A stretch of 64,000 nt of DNA from Lottia gigantea (Eukaryota; Mollusca; Gastropoda; Lottiidae): the NCBI RefSeq assembly GCF_000327385.1, contig NW_008707443.1, forward strand, positions 495,408-559,407. Reading direction: 5' to 3'. Shown here one piece after another: positions 34,780 to 46,759 of the stretch. Under the pieces are notes generated by a model. It did no database searches. It had not been told where the DNA came from and saw only the letters and a list, made by a program, of their open reading frames with translations. Position numbers and translations under genes: made by a program. How positions within the stretch are numbered: the stretch's first letter is position 1; the number at the start of each line of letters is the position of its first letter.

Positions 34780-35058
34780 TTATAGGAAATTCAGAATCAG
34801 AGAAATCAGATATTTGAAGGTTTTTGAGGTTTGTCTACCATGGACATGAGGATATTGGTCTTGAAGATTCTGGTAGTGGCGTCTGATGATATGAGAGGAA
34901 TTAGTGGCAGTATGATTGTAGGTGGTAACGAAGGGTATTATCTGGTTGTCATGTTTGATATTTAGACCATTAGGATATACAGTTTGAAGTTGGTATTGTG
35001 TAAATTGGAAATCTGCCCTCATCCAAAATAGTCTGAATAATGTAGTAAATAAATGCAC
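34780..35058 (-). mobile_element. Penelope-like or related reverse-transcriptase tail remnant
   Basis: A 92-aa frame contains IIPFVTTYNHTATNSSHIIRR, resembling the (V/I)PFVxTYxPxxxxxxxIIRKH block that follows the reverse-transcriptase core in Penelope-like elements. Only this piece is visible, and the Pro-Pro-x-x-Arg block expected next is lost. A truncated copy. Confidence 0.4.
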
Positions 35059-35734
35059 TCATAATACTATTGACTTGAATATGACGCTAAAGGTCTATAC
35101 ATTGATCTTTCTGAGGTCACATTACAGAGTTAAACTAAACATTACATTTGATCAGACATAAATGAAAATTTTCATCGAACTTTAATTCAGGAATTTCCAG
35201 ACAATACTAGGAACTTATTTTTAAATATTAAAATCTTTGTTCTTTTGTGCTATTCCTTAAATAATAAATAAAATGACTAATCAATTCATTTAAAAAACAT
35301 CACAAAAGTTTAACTATGTAATTAAACCTATAAGGCCTACAACATCTTTTTACATATTTCTTTCAATGTCGATTGTAAGAAAAATCAGATCTATTCTTCT
35401 TTCATATAGAATGTTGATCATTAAACTGAGTGCTAGACTTAGTCAACAGATAATTAAATTTTGTCACAATGAAATTATTTTGCGAAAATAATGCTTTGTA
35501 ATTAAATGGTCGAACACAATAGGATCTGTAGGGCAGTTATACGTGTACATGTTTAAGTACAGAAGGTTCTAGTACAATAGATTACATAATGGTAAGCCCT
35601 AACAATCAATATCTCAAAATATGTTCTTGTAGCATGTGATATTTAATTAAGACAAAATATAAAGAAATGTGCTGTACCTGATTCAAAAGGTATGGTAAGG
35701 TACAGGTGAAACGATAAACTTAAAGAGAGCGTCG
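35059..35734. other. AT-rich intergenic DNA, nothing recognised
   Basis: No open frame of note or clear repeat is seen between the Penelope-like remnant and the LINE copy. Confidence 0.4.
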
Positions 35735-38320
35735 AGTCTTTGATAGGAGATACAGATTTTGCGAATGTTCTACAAAGTATTTATGATAGCCTGGACTCTA
35801 ACTGCATAGACACTGCTGTTTCAAATCTCGCTTAATGTCCATTGGAGACAGGGCACCTATAAGGCAAGTGGAAAGTTTTGGGTATGCCAATCATTAAAAT
35901 GATCGAAGTGTAAACTATTAAACAAATTTCGCTTAACAAACGCTACAGTTGACTTATATGACTATTTAGATTTAAAAACAGATTTAAATCTGAATGCAAG
36001 ATAAAGAAAGGACTGTTAAACATGTCACTCTTAGAAAATTTGTGTAATGAAATGGATACGACAGCTTTTTGTTCTAGCATTAAAGTTTATATTATGAAAG
36101 AAACTGAGTCAGTGGGGAATATTGTGCTGAGATTTACTTAATCCATATGTTGAATCCTCAGATGCTGATTTTGATGACTTTGTTGAACACTTTTTAAACT
36201 GTAATCGAAGTGATGTTTATCAATGCTAAAGGGGTCCAGAATATGAGGAACTAAATTATTATAATTTACGCAGTGAAATCCTTTCAGCAATAAATGATTT
36301 GAAATCCGGTAAAGCTGCAGGTGAGGTTCTCATTCGTCCCGAGTTTTACAAACATGCACCCAACCAGATACCACCCTTACTCCATAAAGTGTTTAATTGT
36401 ATTTTTAGCAGTTGTTTTTTCCGAAAGGATTGGTCGCACAGTAGTATCCACCCTCTTCATAAAAGGGCGACCGGAACAATCCAGGGAACTAATGGGGAAT
36501 TTCATTAATAGATCGTGGAAACTATGAAGAATTCTCAACAAGCGTCTTGAAAAGCGGCCTGATGAGAAAAGTTTACTTGTTGAGGAAGAGGTAGAGTTGC
36601 GGTGTGGGTATTCGACTAATTATAACATTTTCGTAATAAATGCAATTATCCAAAATATCTTTTTTCAAAATCCAAAGGCAACGTTTACAATTCTTACCAA
36701 TGAATTAACACTGATAACCAAGGCAGAGAGTGGCTCTGGAATCTTTATTGATTCTAGTATTGATGACGTGTTCTTGCTACTTTTTGCCTATGACTTATCC
36801 CTTCTTGCTGAAACGACTAGTGATTTGCAGAAACGGCTTGATATTCTTGACGACTACTGTACAAAATGGAACCTGAATGTTAGTGTTTAAAAATCTAAAA
36901 TAGTCTTCAACAATGGAGGCATTCTATCAAGAAGAGAAAAGTGGCATTTTCAAAATAATTATATTGAAGTCGTTAATCAGCACACATATTTAGGCATTGA
37001 ATTTTACAATCGACTCAAATAAGAGTTTATGTTGCTGAACATTGTCTTAACAAGCGACTAAAGCATTAAATGCCATCAAAATATGTATACCCAAACTTGG
37101 TAATAGAAATATTAAGATTAACCGTTCAAATTATTTGACTCCAAAGTTGCACCGATATTGTATTATGGGGCTGAAGTGTTACGAACTGAAATCTGAAAAG
37201 ACATTTAACAATACATTTTGTATGTGGCTATTATGCACTGGCATGAAGACAACAAATGCTTTTGGCACGAGCTGAGCGTGAATGTAGAAGATTTGAATTA
37301 TCCACAAACCAATCAAATATTTGTTAAAATTGCTCAAGATGCATTATACCAGACTACCAAAGTTGTGTTATAAAATGCTTTACAATCAGGACATAAATGG
37401 TCGAACAAATTGGTGCACATACGTACGCTATATTTTATTTAAGTATGGTTTTGGTCATGTTTGGATGAACCAAGGCGTTGTTGACACTGCAATATTTATA
37501 AATGGTTTTAAACAGCGTGTTAGAGACATTTATCAAGAATGTATATTTGATAGTAACCTTAAAACTAGTATATATTGTGAAACATATGTGAGCAAGCCAG
37601 CTTCGGTAGTCTTCGTACAGTAATAGACGAGATTAGAATGAACCAAAACTTTATTTAATGTGGGACAGAGAAAGCACTATCACCTTTCTCTTACGTTTTA
37701 ACCCTGTCACTGATGCAGGCAGATCTGGCTATATTTCACCTACTCCCGAGCTGCCAACTCCCTACATGACATCAGGCCCATAGAACAACACCACAGCACC
37801 GGTGCAAACATGTTGTCTCTGTGCTCTGTCTGTAACTGACCAGAATAGGTTAAATCATGTAACCTGACATCCTACTAAGCATGCATATTGAACACTTGCT
37901 GAACTAAATATAGATATGAAGAAATACGTCAACGACATCGACAGGATGTTGTTACAATAATGCTAAAATAGTGTTGCCGACGAATTTTCAAGAGACAGGG
38001 TTTATCGGTTAGCCATATTCAAACAATACTCTTTCGTTTAAACAACGATTTGACAAATTTTATAAGTTCAACACATAGCCTTGAGGTAGAATAAGGTCGT
38101 CAAAATAAAGTCCCTGCTAGAACGTATTTGTAAAATATGTAACACAAAGCAAATAGGTGATGAAGTCCCTTTTATGATAATTTGTCCAATCTTGAGAGAT
38201 CTGAGGCAAAATTTCTTCAATCAAGATTGCTTAAAACTTAGACTGAAAGTAATCTAATTTTATTATTTAATTCGGATGATCTTAATGCAGTTTGGAACTT
38301 ATCTAATTATATAAATTATT
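35735..38320 (+). pseudogene. Decayed LINE (non-LTR retrotransposon) with reverse-transcriptase remnants
   Basis: Plus-strand frames in sequence resemble one LINE polyprotein: NVLQSIYDSL near 35765; DLKSGKAAG and LLHKVFNCIF near 36300-36420 (early reverse-transcriptase blocks); an active-site-like FAYDLSLLAET near 36785, where the usual FADD is lost; TYLGIEF near 36988; FCMWLLCTGMKTTNAF near 37218, like the post-RT segment of many LINEs; and an SDDLNAVWNLSNY-like tail near 38280. Many stops and frameshifts separate them, so it is an old inactive copy. The clade (CR1/RTE/Jockey-like) is not decided. The segment 37321-37623 is part of it. Confidence 0.75.
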
Positions 38321-39000
38321 AATCAGTAAATGTATTTTTATTGTCAGCTTTACATTGTTAATCAATTTCATATAAATAACATTTTTTATAATATATATAT
38401 TATTGTTTACATTGAAAATCATATCAATTTATGTATACAACACAATTTTTTTTTAAATATTTTTACTTACTTTCAAACACTGTACAATATTATTTGTATT
38501 AGAACTGTAGGCCTGTGCCTCATAGTTATAAATAAGATTATTTGTTTGTTTGTTTTTTGTAAAGAATTTCAAGCCAAATACCATTCACAATGCTTTAAAC
38601 TGTAAATCAAACATCGACGGAGGCAAAGAAAATTTTTAAATTGTGACCTTGACATTCTAAAGTATATCTGAATGTAATGATTATTTCGGTAATAAATCTA
38701 AATGGCTATTTCAACAAAAAAGTTGTGTATCAGCCCCCACCGTCCACCTCAGAATTATATATTATCCTTCTTGCTGGTGGTGACCCCGTATGCAGGTCCA
38801 AACTGCTGCATGATTTTATCATTGCCATTTGATTAATAACTATTAAGACAAGCCAGCCAACAGATGGTCTTTGTGGGTGTGCATCCTATTCTGGTTTTGT
38901 ATGACTGCACGCAATCAGCTCATATAGCTATGGTTTTTATAGTGTTTGATGTGTATGTTAAGCAGCTATTACGGTGTGGTGCCAGGCAGGGTACGTTCCC
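38321..39000. other. AT-rich spacer, no gene recognised
   Basis: Includes very AT-rich sequence around 38380-38460 with TATATATAT. Part may be the tail of the LINE copy. No repeat family was recognised. Confidence 0.4.
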
Positions 39001-39007
39001 CTTCTGT

Positions 39008-39345
39008 ACACCTGATAATACTTATGGTTGATATACTTCCTCATTTGGAAAGTACATTAGCTGCTATCAATGTTTCGCCCACTGGACACCTGATAATACT
39101 TATGGTTGATACACTTCCTCATGTGGAAAGTTCATTAGCTGCTATCAATGTTTCGCCCACTGGACACCTGATAATACTTATGGTTGATACACTTCCTCAT
39201 GTGGAAAGTACATTAGCTGCTATCAATGTTTCGCCCACTGGACACCTGATAATACTTATGGTAAATACACTTCCTCATGTGGAAAGTACATTAGCTGCTA
39301 TCAATGTTTCGCCCACTGGACACCTTATAATACTTATGGTTGATA
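39008..39345 (+). repeat. 78-bp minisatellite, about 4.3 units
   Basis: Near-perfect direct repeats of a 78-bp unit containing CACCTGATAATACTTATGGT, CTTCCTCATGTGGAAAGT and GCTGCTATCAATGTTTCGCC. As 78 is divisible by three, a frame stays open through the array (unit starting GHLIILMVDTLPHVES). That frame has no homologue I recognise and no start or splice context, so it is treated as a by-product. Confidence 0.85.
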
Positions 39346-39502
39346 CTTGTTTTATTTATAGGGCGATTACAGTAGTATTCTGACTCGTATTCTAATACTG
39401 GCTATTGGGCAACACAGAAGTTTGCTAGGTAGGTTACAAACTTTAGTACCATTGGCATAATGTGCATCACCTCATCACCTATTGAACTGGTTTACTCTCA
39501 GA

Positions 39503-40170
39503 CAGTTAGACTCGGTACTTTAGGCACACTTCTTTTAGGTACATCTTCAATTAGGCACATATTCATTTAGGCACACCTATATTAGGCACAATGTCAATAA
39601 GGCACACCTGACCAGTGGCGGGGGATTGGGGAATGCCCCTTAAAGTGGAATAAGGGGAAAAGGTCGGTCATCATGGTAAGATGATGTAGGAAGAAAGCTT
39701 TTGAAAAACATAAATGGGATTTGTGCATAGACTTAAAATCTTGAATTTTATGCAATTTGAATACTATGTAACAGCGATACCACCTAGGAAGAAGTTCCAT
39801 CTATGTATTTCTAAGGCTATCTTTCTCTATCTTGTGACCTTCCTTCATTTTCATTGTGGCTCTATATTATTGACTTTTTTTCTTTTATTTGTTGCTTTTA
39901 TTCCCTCACCCCTTGCCTAATAAATTGGCATTGTCCAATATTAGTATGCTCAAAAAGAGTGTGCTTTAATGAATATATGCCTAATTGAAGACGTGCCTAA
40001 ATTACATTGTGCTAAAAAAAACTGTGTGCTTAAGTGAATATGTGATTAATTGAAGGTGTGCCAAAATCACTGTGCCTGTATAACACTGTGCCTATATGAA
40101 CATGTGCCTAAAAGGAGTGTGTCTAAAGTACTGTGTCTAACTGACTTGTGCTTAAAATATTTGTGCCCAA
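39503..40170. mobile_element. Foldback-like element with repetitive inverted ends
   Basis: The left arm (about 39503-39608) is a run of short units of the TTAGGCACA-n(6-9) type. The right arm (about 39915-40170) carries the same units in inverse complement, GTGCCTAA. The outermost sequences match as inverted repeats: CAGTTAGACTCGGTACTTTA on the left, and on the right the inverse complement CAGTTAGACACAGTACTTTA. Between them lie about 300 bp with no recognised gene. Long terminal inverted repeats built of short tandem units define foldback transposons. Confidence 0.65.
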
Positions 40171-40472
40171 TTGAATGTTTACCGATCAAATATGCAACGA
40201 TTATCAATAATCCATTTATATCTGCTCTCTCACCCAGTGTATCGAAGGCACTTGTTCGACTGAACTATAGATTAGGGTGGTTGAAAGGTAAATTACTATT
40301 TCTATTCAACAGAAAACACTAGCACAGTGTTAAATTGGTATTAGATCATTCAGTTTTAACGTATTTCCAGACTATGTATGGAACACAAAAGAAATATTTG
40401 AATTTTGAAACATTTGACGCTACAGTTACGTGTACAATAAGACAATGATTACATTTGATAATAAGAATAATA

Positions 40473-42672
40473 CTAGAGCCACTCGTGGCACAGAGTGGGA
40501 CTTTGCAAATGTAGCAAATTGCAAAAGACCCCGAAAAAATCATCCATCCACGATAATTAGATCAAGCGCAAGAACAGTCTAAAGTTGAGAAATTTTCATT
40601 TTTTAGAAGATTCTAATACCGGAAGTAGACGTCAGACCTCACAAATGAAAGTATCGGCAGATAGCCAAGGTCAATGACCTTTGATCTTGTAAAAGAGAAA
40701 GTCTAAAAAGGTCAAGATCAAGAGATATACGTCATCAAAATTTCTAATTGCACACGACTATAAAACCGGAAGTTAACATAGGACAGCAAATATGAAAGTA
40801 CAAATAGATAGCCAATGCCAATGACGTTTGATCCTACAAAGGTCAAGGTCAACAAAGGTCAAGGTCAAAAATTGAAAATTTTCAATTTCCAAAACCTGTT
40901 CCTTTTTTTGAACTAAGAAGCGGAAACAACCGAAATTCTAAGACAAAGTGGCTCACAATATGAGGTAATTGTATGCAAAGTTCCATTTTGAACAAACGTA
41001 TACTTTGCGAGTTATGCTCCTGGCCAAAAATATTAATAATGAGTAATATAACCCAAATGTGCCACGCCCACCTTAATTTTTTTGCATAGGGTAATTGATA
41101 TTCCAAATGTTACGTTGTGTTTTAAATTTCAAGCTTCTACATTATGTGTCACGCCCACCCCAATTTTTTTGTCATAGGTGAATTCATATTCAAAGTGTCT
41201 AGTTGTATTCCAAATATCAAGGTTCTACATAGAATAGGTCATAAGATATACATACGCGAAGATCAAAAAGACACAAATATGGTAAAACTAAACTCAAATT
41301 TGAAAAAATCACGAAATTCAATTTTGCTTTAAAAAAGCAATTGTTCTATATCTATGTAAAGTGCACGAGAAGCACATTAGAAAACCGAAAAAATTAACCC
41401 TCTAGGTTAATTAGGTCACGTGCTAGAGCAGTCCAAAGTTGCGAATTTGGCTTTTTACGGATAGCTATAAAACCGGAAGTACATGTCGGAGGTCAAAGGT
41501 CAAAGTATCAAATGATAGCCAAGGTCAATGAACTTTACATACGCGAAGATCAAAAAGACACAAATATGGTAAAACTAAACTCAAATTTGAAAAAATCACG
41601 AAATTCAATTTTGCTTTAAAAAAGCAATTGTTCTATATCTATGTAAAGTGCACGAGAAGCACATTAGAAAACCGAAAAAATTAACCCTCTAGGTTAATTA
41701 GGTCACGTGCTAGAGCAGTCCAAAGTTGCGAATTTGGCTTTTTACGGATAGCTATAAAACCGCAAGTACATGTCGGAGGTCAAAGGTCAAAGTATCAAAT
41801 GATAGCCAAGGTCAATGAACTTTGACCCTATGAAGGTCAAGGTCATCAAAGGTCAAGGTCACATGGTGTGATCGTTTAAAGCATGAAAAAATTTCAACCG
41901 GAAGTAGCAAAAAAGCAAAAGCTAAATTCAAAATTCGGCTCCCAATGTTTTTTGCGCAATCGATTGCGGAATACATTCACATCAAATTTGAGCATATCAA
42001 CATTTACCCTGAGGCCCCATTTTGAGTTTTACAAAAGTGTGTTTTTTCAATATGGCGGCCAAAGTATCACTTCCGGTCTGGATTTTATTTTCTTCGTTTT
42101 TTTGTAATAGCATTTACTTACGATCAGCATAAATTTCATTGACCTATTTCAATTACACCGGAAGTTATTCGACCGGAAGTGGATTGTACTTTCAATTGAT
42201 TCCCCGTTTAAAATCGGAAGTAAAGTTAAATATTTGACAACTACATATTATTTGCTTTAGTGATGTCCCTTTGCATATTAAATTTCAGATCAATCGATGC
42301 AAAAGCAAAAAAGTTGCAAAAAAATTGAAAAATTTGATCGAAAAAAGTGAGCGACGAATTTTCGAATTTCGTAATTTTTCAAGTGCTATCAGGTCAGAAA
42401 TTACAGGTAGATTATAAAAATGAAAACCCGAAAAAAATCGATGCAAAAATACGCCTTCTAGAGCCGATTTTCGACTTTTTGCACATGTTGAACTGTGGCA
42501 CTTCCGGTTTTGCAAAAATGTTCCAATTTATATTTATGCACATCGTCGCCTATATAGAAGGTCTATGAAATTTGAAACGTAGCTGCAACTACTGCAGTCT
42601 AAGCACAGGAAGGTGTGGACGAAAAGAAAAAAAAAAAAAAAAAAAAAGAATTGACATTTCGATAACAAAAAA
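40473..42672. repeat. Large AAGGTCA-rich repeat, copy 2
   Basis: Same family as 23531-26106: it opens with CTAGAGCCACTCGTGGCACAGAGTGGGA, contains repeated AAAGGTCAAGGTCA-type tracts, CCTGTTCCTTTTTTTGAAC and GTGCCACGCCCACC, and ends with a run of over 20 A, then GACATTTCGATAAC. It is younger-looking inside because it holds a near-perfect 287-bp tandem duplication. No protein recognised. Confidence 0.75.
41251..41824. repeat. Near-perfect 287-bp tandem duplication inside the AAGGTCA repeat
   Basis: 41251-41537 is repeated at 41538-41824, both starting CATACGCGAAGATCAAAAAG. By eye only one base differs (AACCGGAAGT against AACCGCAAGT). It is either a very recent duplication or an assembly artefact. 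Confidence 0.85.
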
Positions 42673-43378
42673 ACCGAAAGTACAAAAATGACAATATTTT
42701 ACTTACTGACTATTCTGGCAAAAGCGAAAATATTAAACATATTACTGACGCACAAATATTTACATTACCAGATATATATTCGGAAACAATTTATACTTAA
42801 AAATGGATAATGTTAAACTGTATATTATACCCCATTGAGCCTTTTGAACGAGACCCAACGTTACATTGTTTGTTTACGAAAAATACAGCATGGCGAATAA
42901 GGGAGATTTGTTATTATGACACACTTAAAATGAAAGAATTACTGCATTCTTTCTGAATATAAGACACAATACCTTCTTAATTATCGCAATGAAATATTCT
43001 ATAATATATGTGTACAGTTATATAAACTATCATAACGTGGGATAGGTGAACTGGCACAGAAACGCGTAAATGCAAGTACGGAGATAAAGCCTCCCCATGT
43101 TAACCCTGTATTCGAGTGATTCACCAAGATAACAATGACCATCGTTACAGGTACCACCGGACCATCTAGGATATGGTATATCTTTGTTAAACGATTGCAT
43201 AATAATTTCATCATTTGACACATCTGCTTACATTATTGATTTATTAGGTTTTTTTTTATTCTAAATCAATAAAAGAAGCATTTTACCTACTAGTATTAGT
43301 ATTTACCTTCTACCAAATTACTTCGAAAATATTACACAGGAAGCAACATTACTTGCAGGATTACTAATAAATGACGAA
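42673..43378. other. Upstream region of the methyltransferase gene
   Basis: No other gene recognised. A CTTGCAG|G acceptor-like site near 43352-43359 leaves room for a 5' untranslated intron before the start codon at 43379. Confidence 0.35.
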
Positions 43379-44425
43379 ATGTGGAGAGTGTATAGAAAAA
43401 TTATTTGCATTCTCATCTGTGTGCTTGTTTTTCCATTTATTTTCCAAAAAATATATTTGAACCTGGTCGAAAAACAACATAACGTCGCAAGAAGTCAATC
43501 TACAGCGGCAATGTTTCTTGCAGTCTCTGGTTATACTAAACGGACCAATTCAATTCAGTCAAGAGCATCAATATTTCATTGCAGTCCTCTTGGCTGGGAA
43601 CAGTGGGACGGATTTTGTAGTGGAAATGTGTCTTTTGAAAAGGCTGTCTTGAATACCCCGGAAGGACTTGTACCTATTTTTATACACAATGTTTGGCATG
43701 ATAGGTGGGTTTCGTATTTTATCAAAGAGAAAGGAGTATGGGAAGCAGAGCTCGTGAATCTGATTCATCATTTTCTTTCTCTGGATGAAGATCTGAATTT
43801 AATTGACATTGGCTCACATATTGGTGAATTTTCATTACTGGCAGCGAAATTAGGACGTCAAGCTATAGCTGTAGATCCTTTGTATGAAAATGTCCAGAGA
43901 CTGTGTAAATCCATTGAAGTCAATAACTTTAGTCATTTAGTTAAGGTCTTTTATACAGCTTTATCCGATAGCAGAAGCAGAGTCTCATTTATACGTCATT
44001 CTGGAAATGTTGGCGGAACTTCTATCAAGGGGATGGATAGTTTTGGGATGAGTCTTAACACGACCATTTCAAGTGAGGTCAAAGTTATTTCTCCACCCTC
44101 GCTTACTCTAAATGATAAAAATACAGCAACTACAGTTTTACTTGATGATCTTTTACCATTCGTTGCATTCAAGAAAGCTTTCATAAAAATGGACGTGGAG
44201 GGACACGAAAACTACGTGTTAAATGGTGGAGAACAATTCTTTAGCGCAATAGATGTAAGATATGTTTTGATGGAATGGACTGCTCACAACAAAGATTCCA
44301 GGTCGGGAAGACAAATTGTTGCGTTTTTGAGAAGACATGGATTTTCGCCTTCCAAGCCTACTATATTAAAGAAAACATTCAAAGAAAATGAAGGAAATAA
44401 CAATATATTTTGGATAAAAGAATAA
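43379..44425 (+). CDS. FkbM-family S-adenosylmethionine-dependent methyltransferase, type II membrane protein
   Basis: One uninterrupted 348-codon frame. Residues about 7-25 form a single hydrophobic segment after a short basic tail (MWRVYRK), as in type II Golgi or ER enzymes. A linker follows, then the methyltransferase fold: SAM-binding motif IDIGSHIG at 142-149, AVDP at 164-167, and the FkbM-characteristic MDVEGHE at 271-277, then YVLMEW at 295-300. The family moves a methyl group from SAM to an oxygen, often on sugars or glycolipids; the substrate here is unknown. It has no introns, unlike its neighbours, so it may be a retrocopy or a member of an intronless multicopy family. The stop codon lies within an AATAAA (44421-44426); another AATAAA lies near 44994. 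The first Met is used; none of the later Mets would keep the membrane segment. Confidence 0.85.
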   Translation: MWRVYRKIICILICVLVFPFIFQKIYLNLVEKQHNVARSQSTAAMFLAVSGYTKRTNSIQSRASIFHCSPLGWEQWDGFCSGNVSFEKAVLNTPEGLVPIFIHNVWHDRWVSYFIKEKGVWEAELVNLIHHFLSLDEDLNLIDIGSHIGEFSLLAAKLGRQAIAVDPLYENVQRLCKSIEVNNFSHLVKVFYTALSDSRSRVSFIRHSGNVGGTSIKGMDSFGMSLNTTISSEVKVISPPSLTLNDKNTATTVLLDDLLPFVAFKKAFIKMDVEGHENYVLNGGEQFFSAIDVRYVLMEWTAHNKDSRSGRQIVAFLRRHGFSPSKPTILKKTFKENEGNNNIFWIKE

Positions 44426-45090
44426 AATATTATGGTTGATTTGTGATCAGGAATTAAACTTGACTATGCGAGTTATCTGTTTCGGGAAAAACATCAAAAC
44501 GGATTTTACATGGGTCAGTCCAGAATTATGTCCAATACACTACGACATGGCCTTAAGTGGGGTTTATGCAGGATATACGGGAAAGTAACAGCACCGGGAT
44601 AGTCTAATCGCTTAATGGATTTACATGTAGATGATCTGAGTAATAGCACCGCTGACAATAACCCCCTAATTATAACCAGGTCATGTCTTACTTTGGGCGT
44701 GAAGCTCATGCCCACTGCCTAACGCATCGCTCCGTTACAAATTCATCTGGGACACTATCATATTATGGGGTCATTAATACCTTTAGATTCAACGAACTTA
44801 GCCTTTTCACTTTCTATTTTCCTGTACGAATTGGACTAAGAAAGACAAGCAACGTCATTCATGTACAATAACGGTCTATCCCTTTTTTCAAGATACTCGA
44901 ACGTGTGCAAATATATGAAAGTGAAATTGTACTATCCTGATATAAAAGAAACATTTTATTTTTTTCTTCGGTTTTCTAAATATATTTTTAAAAAAATAAA
45001 ATATTGGTTTGTCATCCTAGCTAAGTGTACATAAGAAGGACGGAGACAGTACGACATTCACTCATTTCAAGTATACTGGAAGGCGAAAGA
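44426..45090. other. Spacer, no gene recognised
   Basis: Short frames only. The right part should contain the left end of the Tc1-like element, but no clear inverted repeat could be fixed. Confidence 0.4.
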
Positions 45091-45099
45091 AACGTGACG

Positions 45100-46440
45100 T
45101 GGATGTTTAATATATTTCTTTATTTTCGAATGCTTATATATGCAAAAAGGCATTGAAGAAAGTCGGTGTTTGACATTCATCAAAATTCACAGTAGAAACA
45201 ATGTTTTTGAAAATTGTGAGCTTTGAGAGGCACCAGAAGACATCACAGCTGGGCGTCCAAAATCAATACCTGGTGTGACCGCCATGGGCGGCGACTACAG
45301 CATAATCTTTCAGTATAATGGAGTGGGCTAGCCGATTGATGGAAGCCATTGGTATCTAGGCCCATATCCTCAGGAACGTTACACGCAGTTCTTCTGCAGT
45401 TGTCGGCATTGGGCGCACTTAATTGAGAAGGCGTTGGATCTCATTCCACGAGTGTTCAATTGGATTCAAAGCCGGACTGAGAGCAGGCTAAGGCATGAAT
45501 TGAATGTTGTGCTGCTGGAGGAAGTCTCTGATGACTCTGGCAGTGTGGGGTCGGGCGTCGTTCTGCAGTAAGGCGTGGTGTCGGTGACGGGCAAAAAAAT
45601 ACCAAGATGTGGGGTCAGAGGACTTAGTCAATGTAGCGGAGAGCTGTGATTCCAGTACCCCTGCCTGGACCAATATTCTGAAACACCACAGGCCCCACTG
45701 GTTCAGTCCAATTCCACCCCAAACCATGATTCTTGGACCACCCCACGAGTCCCGTTCTATGACACAGTCAGTATATCAGTATAATGTTCGCCCTTCCTCC
45801 GCCAGACCCCGACTCTGCCACCACTGTGGAAACACAGTAACGACTTTATCGGTGAAGATGATTCTTCTCCATTCCTGTTGACGCCTATTCTGATGCCGTC
45901 TAGCCCATTGCAATCGGGCCTGTCGGTGATGATCTCTCAGGATGGATCCACGAGCCGGACGGTGGCAGGATAGTTTGTCAGCAGTGAGACGACGTCAGAT
46001 GACTGATGGCACGTTGGTGGTTTCCAATGTTTCAGTTTCAGTGGCCATTCGGAATCGGTTTTGCAGATGTTGCCGTATCATCTACCGATCTTGTCTGTGT
46101 GTGGTAACTCTTGGACGAACACTACGCGTGCGGTCGTTGGTAATGTTGCAAACAATATATCGTTCTGACATTGAATGTATTTGCAACGACCTGTGAACTT
46201 TGTCCTGCTTGCAGTCTTCTGATAGCTTGTTGTTTCTCTTTTCCTGATATTCTTGGCATGGCTGGTAAATCTAAATGACAAATGTAAGCATGACGGTCTT
46301 GATTGTCTTTTAGTTTTATACCCATATATCCACGATATTCACGTGCATCGTGATTTTGACGAGACGTTTCAGCAACTGTGTCTCATTTCACTTTTGCAGA
46401 CTGCGTTTGGGCAAACCACTCCATTTTAAACACAAATGTA
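45100..46440 (-). mobile_element. Dead Tc1-like DNA transposon
   Basis: Minus-strand frames follow the Tc1 transposase order. Near 46250 there is a helix-turn-helix start (MPRISGKEKQQAIRRLQAG). Near 45930-45840 is LRDHHRQARLQWARRHQNRR then WRRIIFTD. Near 45727-45490 is VWGGIGLNQ, then LLQNDARPHTARVIRDFLQQ. Finally ALNPIEHSWNEIQR lies near 45455. The catalytic residues are damaged: FTDES has become FTDKV, and the third acid is lost (SPALNP instead of SPDLNP). The Trp codon before PALSP is a stop, and the frame shifts at least once. Terminal inverted repeats were not resolved. The full element would be about 1.4-1.6 kb. Confidence 0.85.
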
Positions 46441-46718
46441 ACCTGAACTTTAAGGAAACAAAAAGGACCAGTAGAATGTTAAATCTAAATTAGTGGACTA
46501 AAGAACACGGCAGAGTCAGTTAATTTTTTCCAGTATTTTTAGTTTTGACGCTTCTTTTGCCTGTTAGTATATAAACTTAAATAAACAGGTCATGTGCATA
46601 ACTAAACTGTCTACTATTTACAATACTCTATGTAATCTGATGGGTTAGTAAGCTAATAAATGAGCCTAGAAACACTGGTATTTTATCATCCAAGTCCACC
46701 TTTGATAGTTCATATTTC
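46441..46718. other. Spacer before the Gly/Arg/Ser/His-rich precursor gene
   Basis: No gene recognised; AT-rich. It includes the upstream region of the next gene. Confidence 0.4.
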
Positions 46719-46725
46719 TATAAAA
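46719..46725 (+). promoter_or_regulatory. Candidate TATA box
   Basis: TATAAAA lies 35 nt before the start codon of the secreted precursor gene. If used, the 5' untranslated region would be only about 10 nt, which is short but possible. Confidence 0.4.
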
Positions 46726-46759
46726 CCGACATAACTTTAAAAATTTGGAGGTGTTCACA

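Noticed and set aside
38946-39383. 145-aa frame
   Set aside because: Generated by the 78-bp minisatellite; no signal peptide, homology or splice context.
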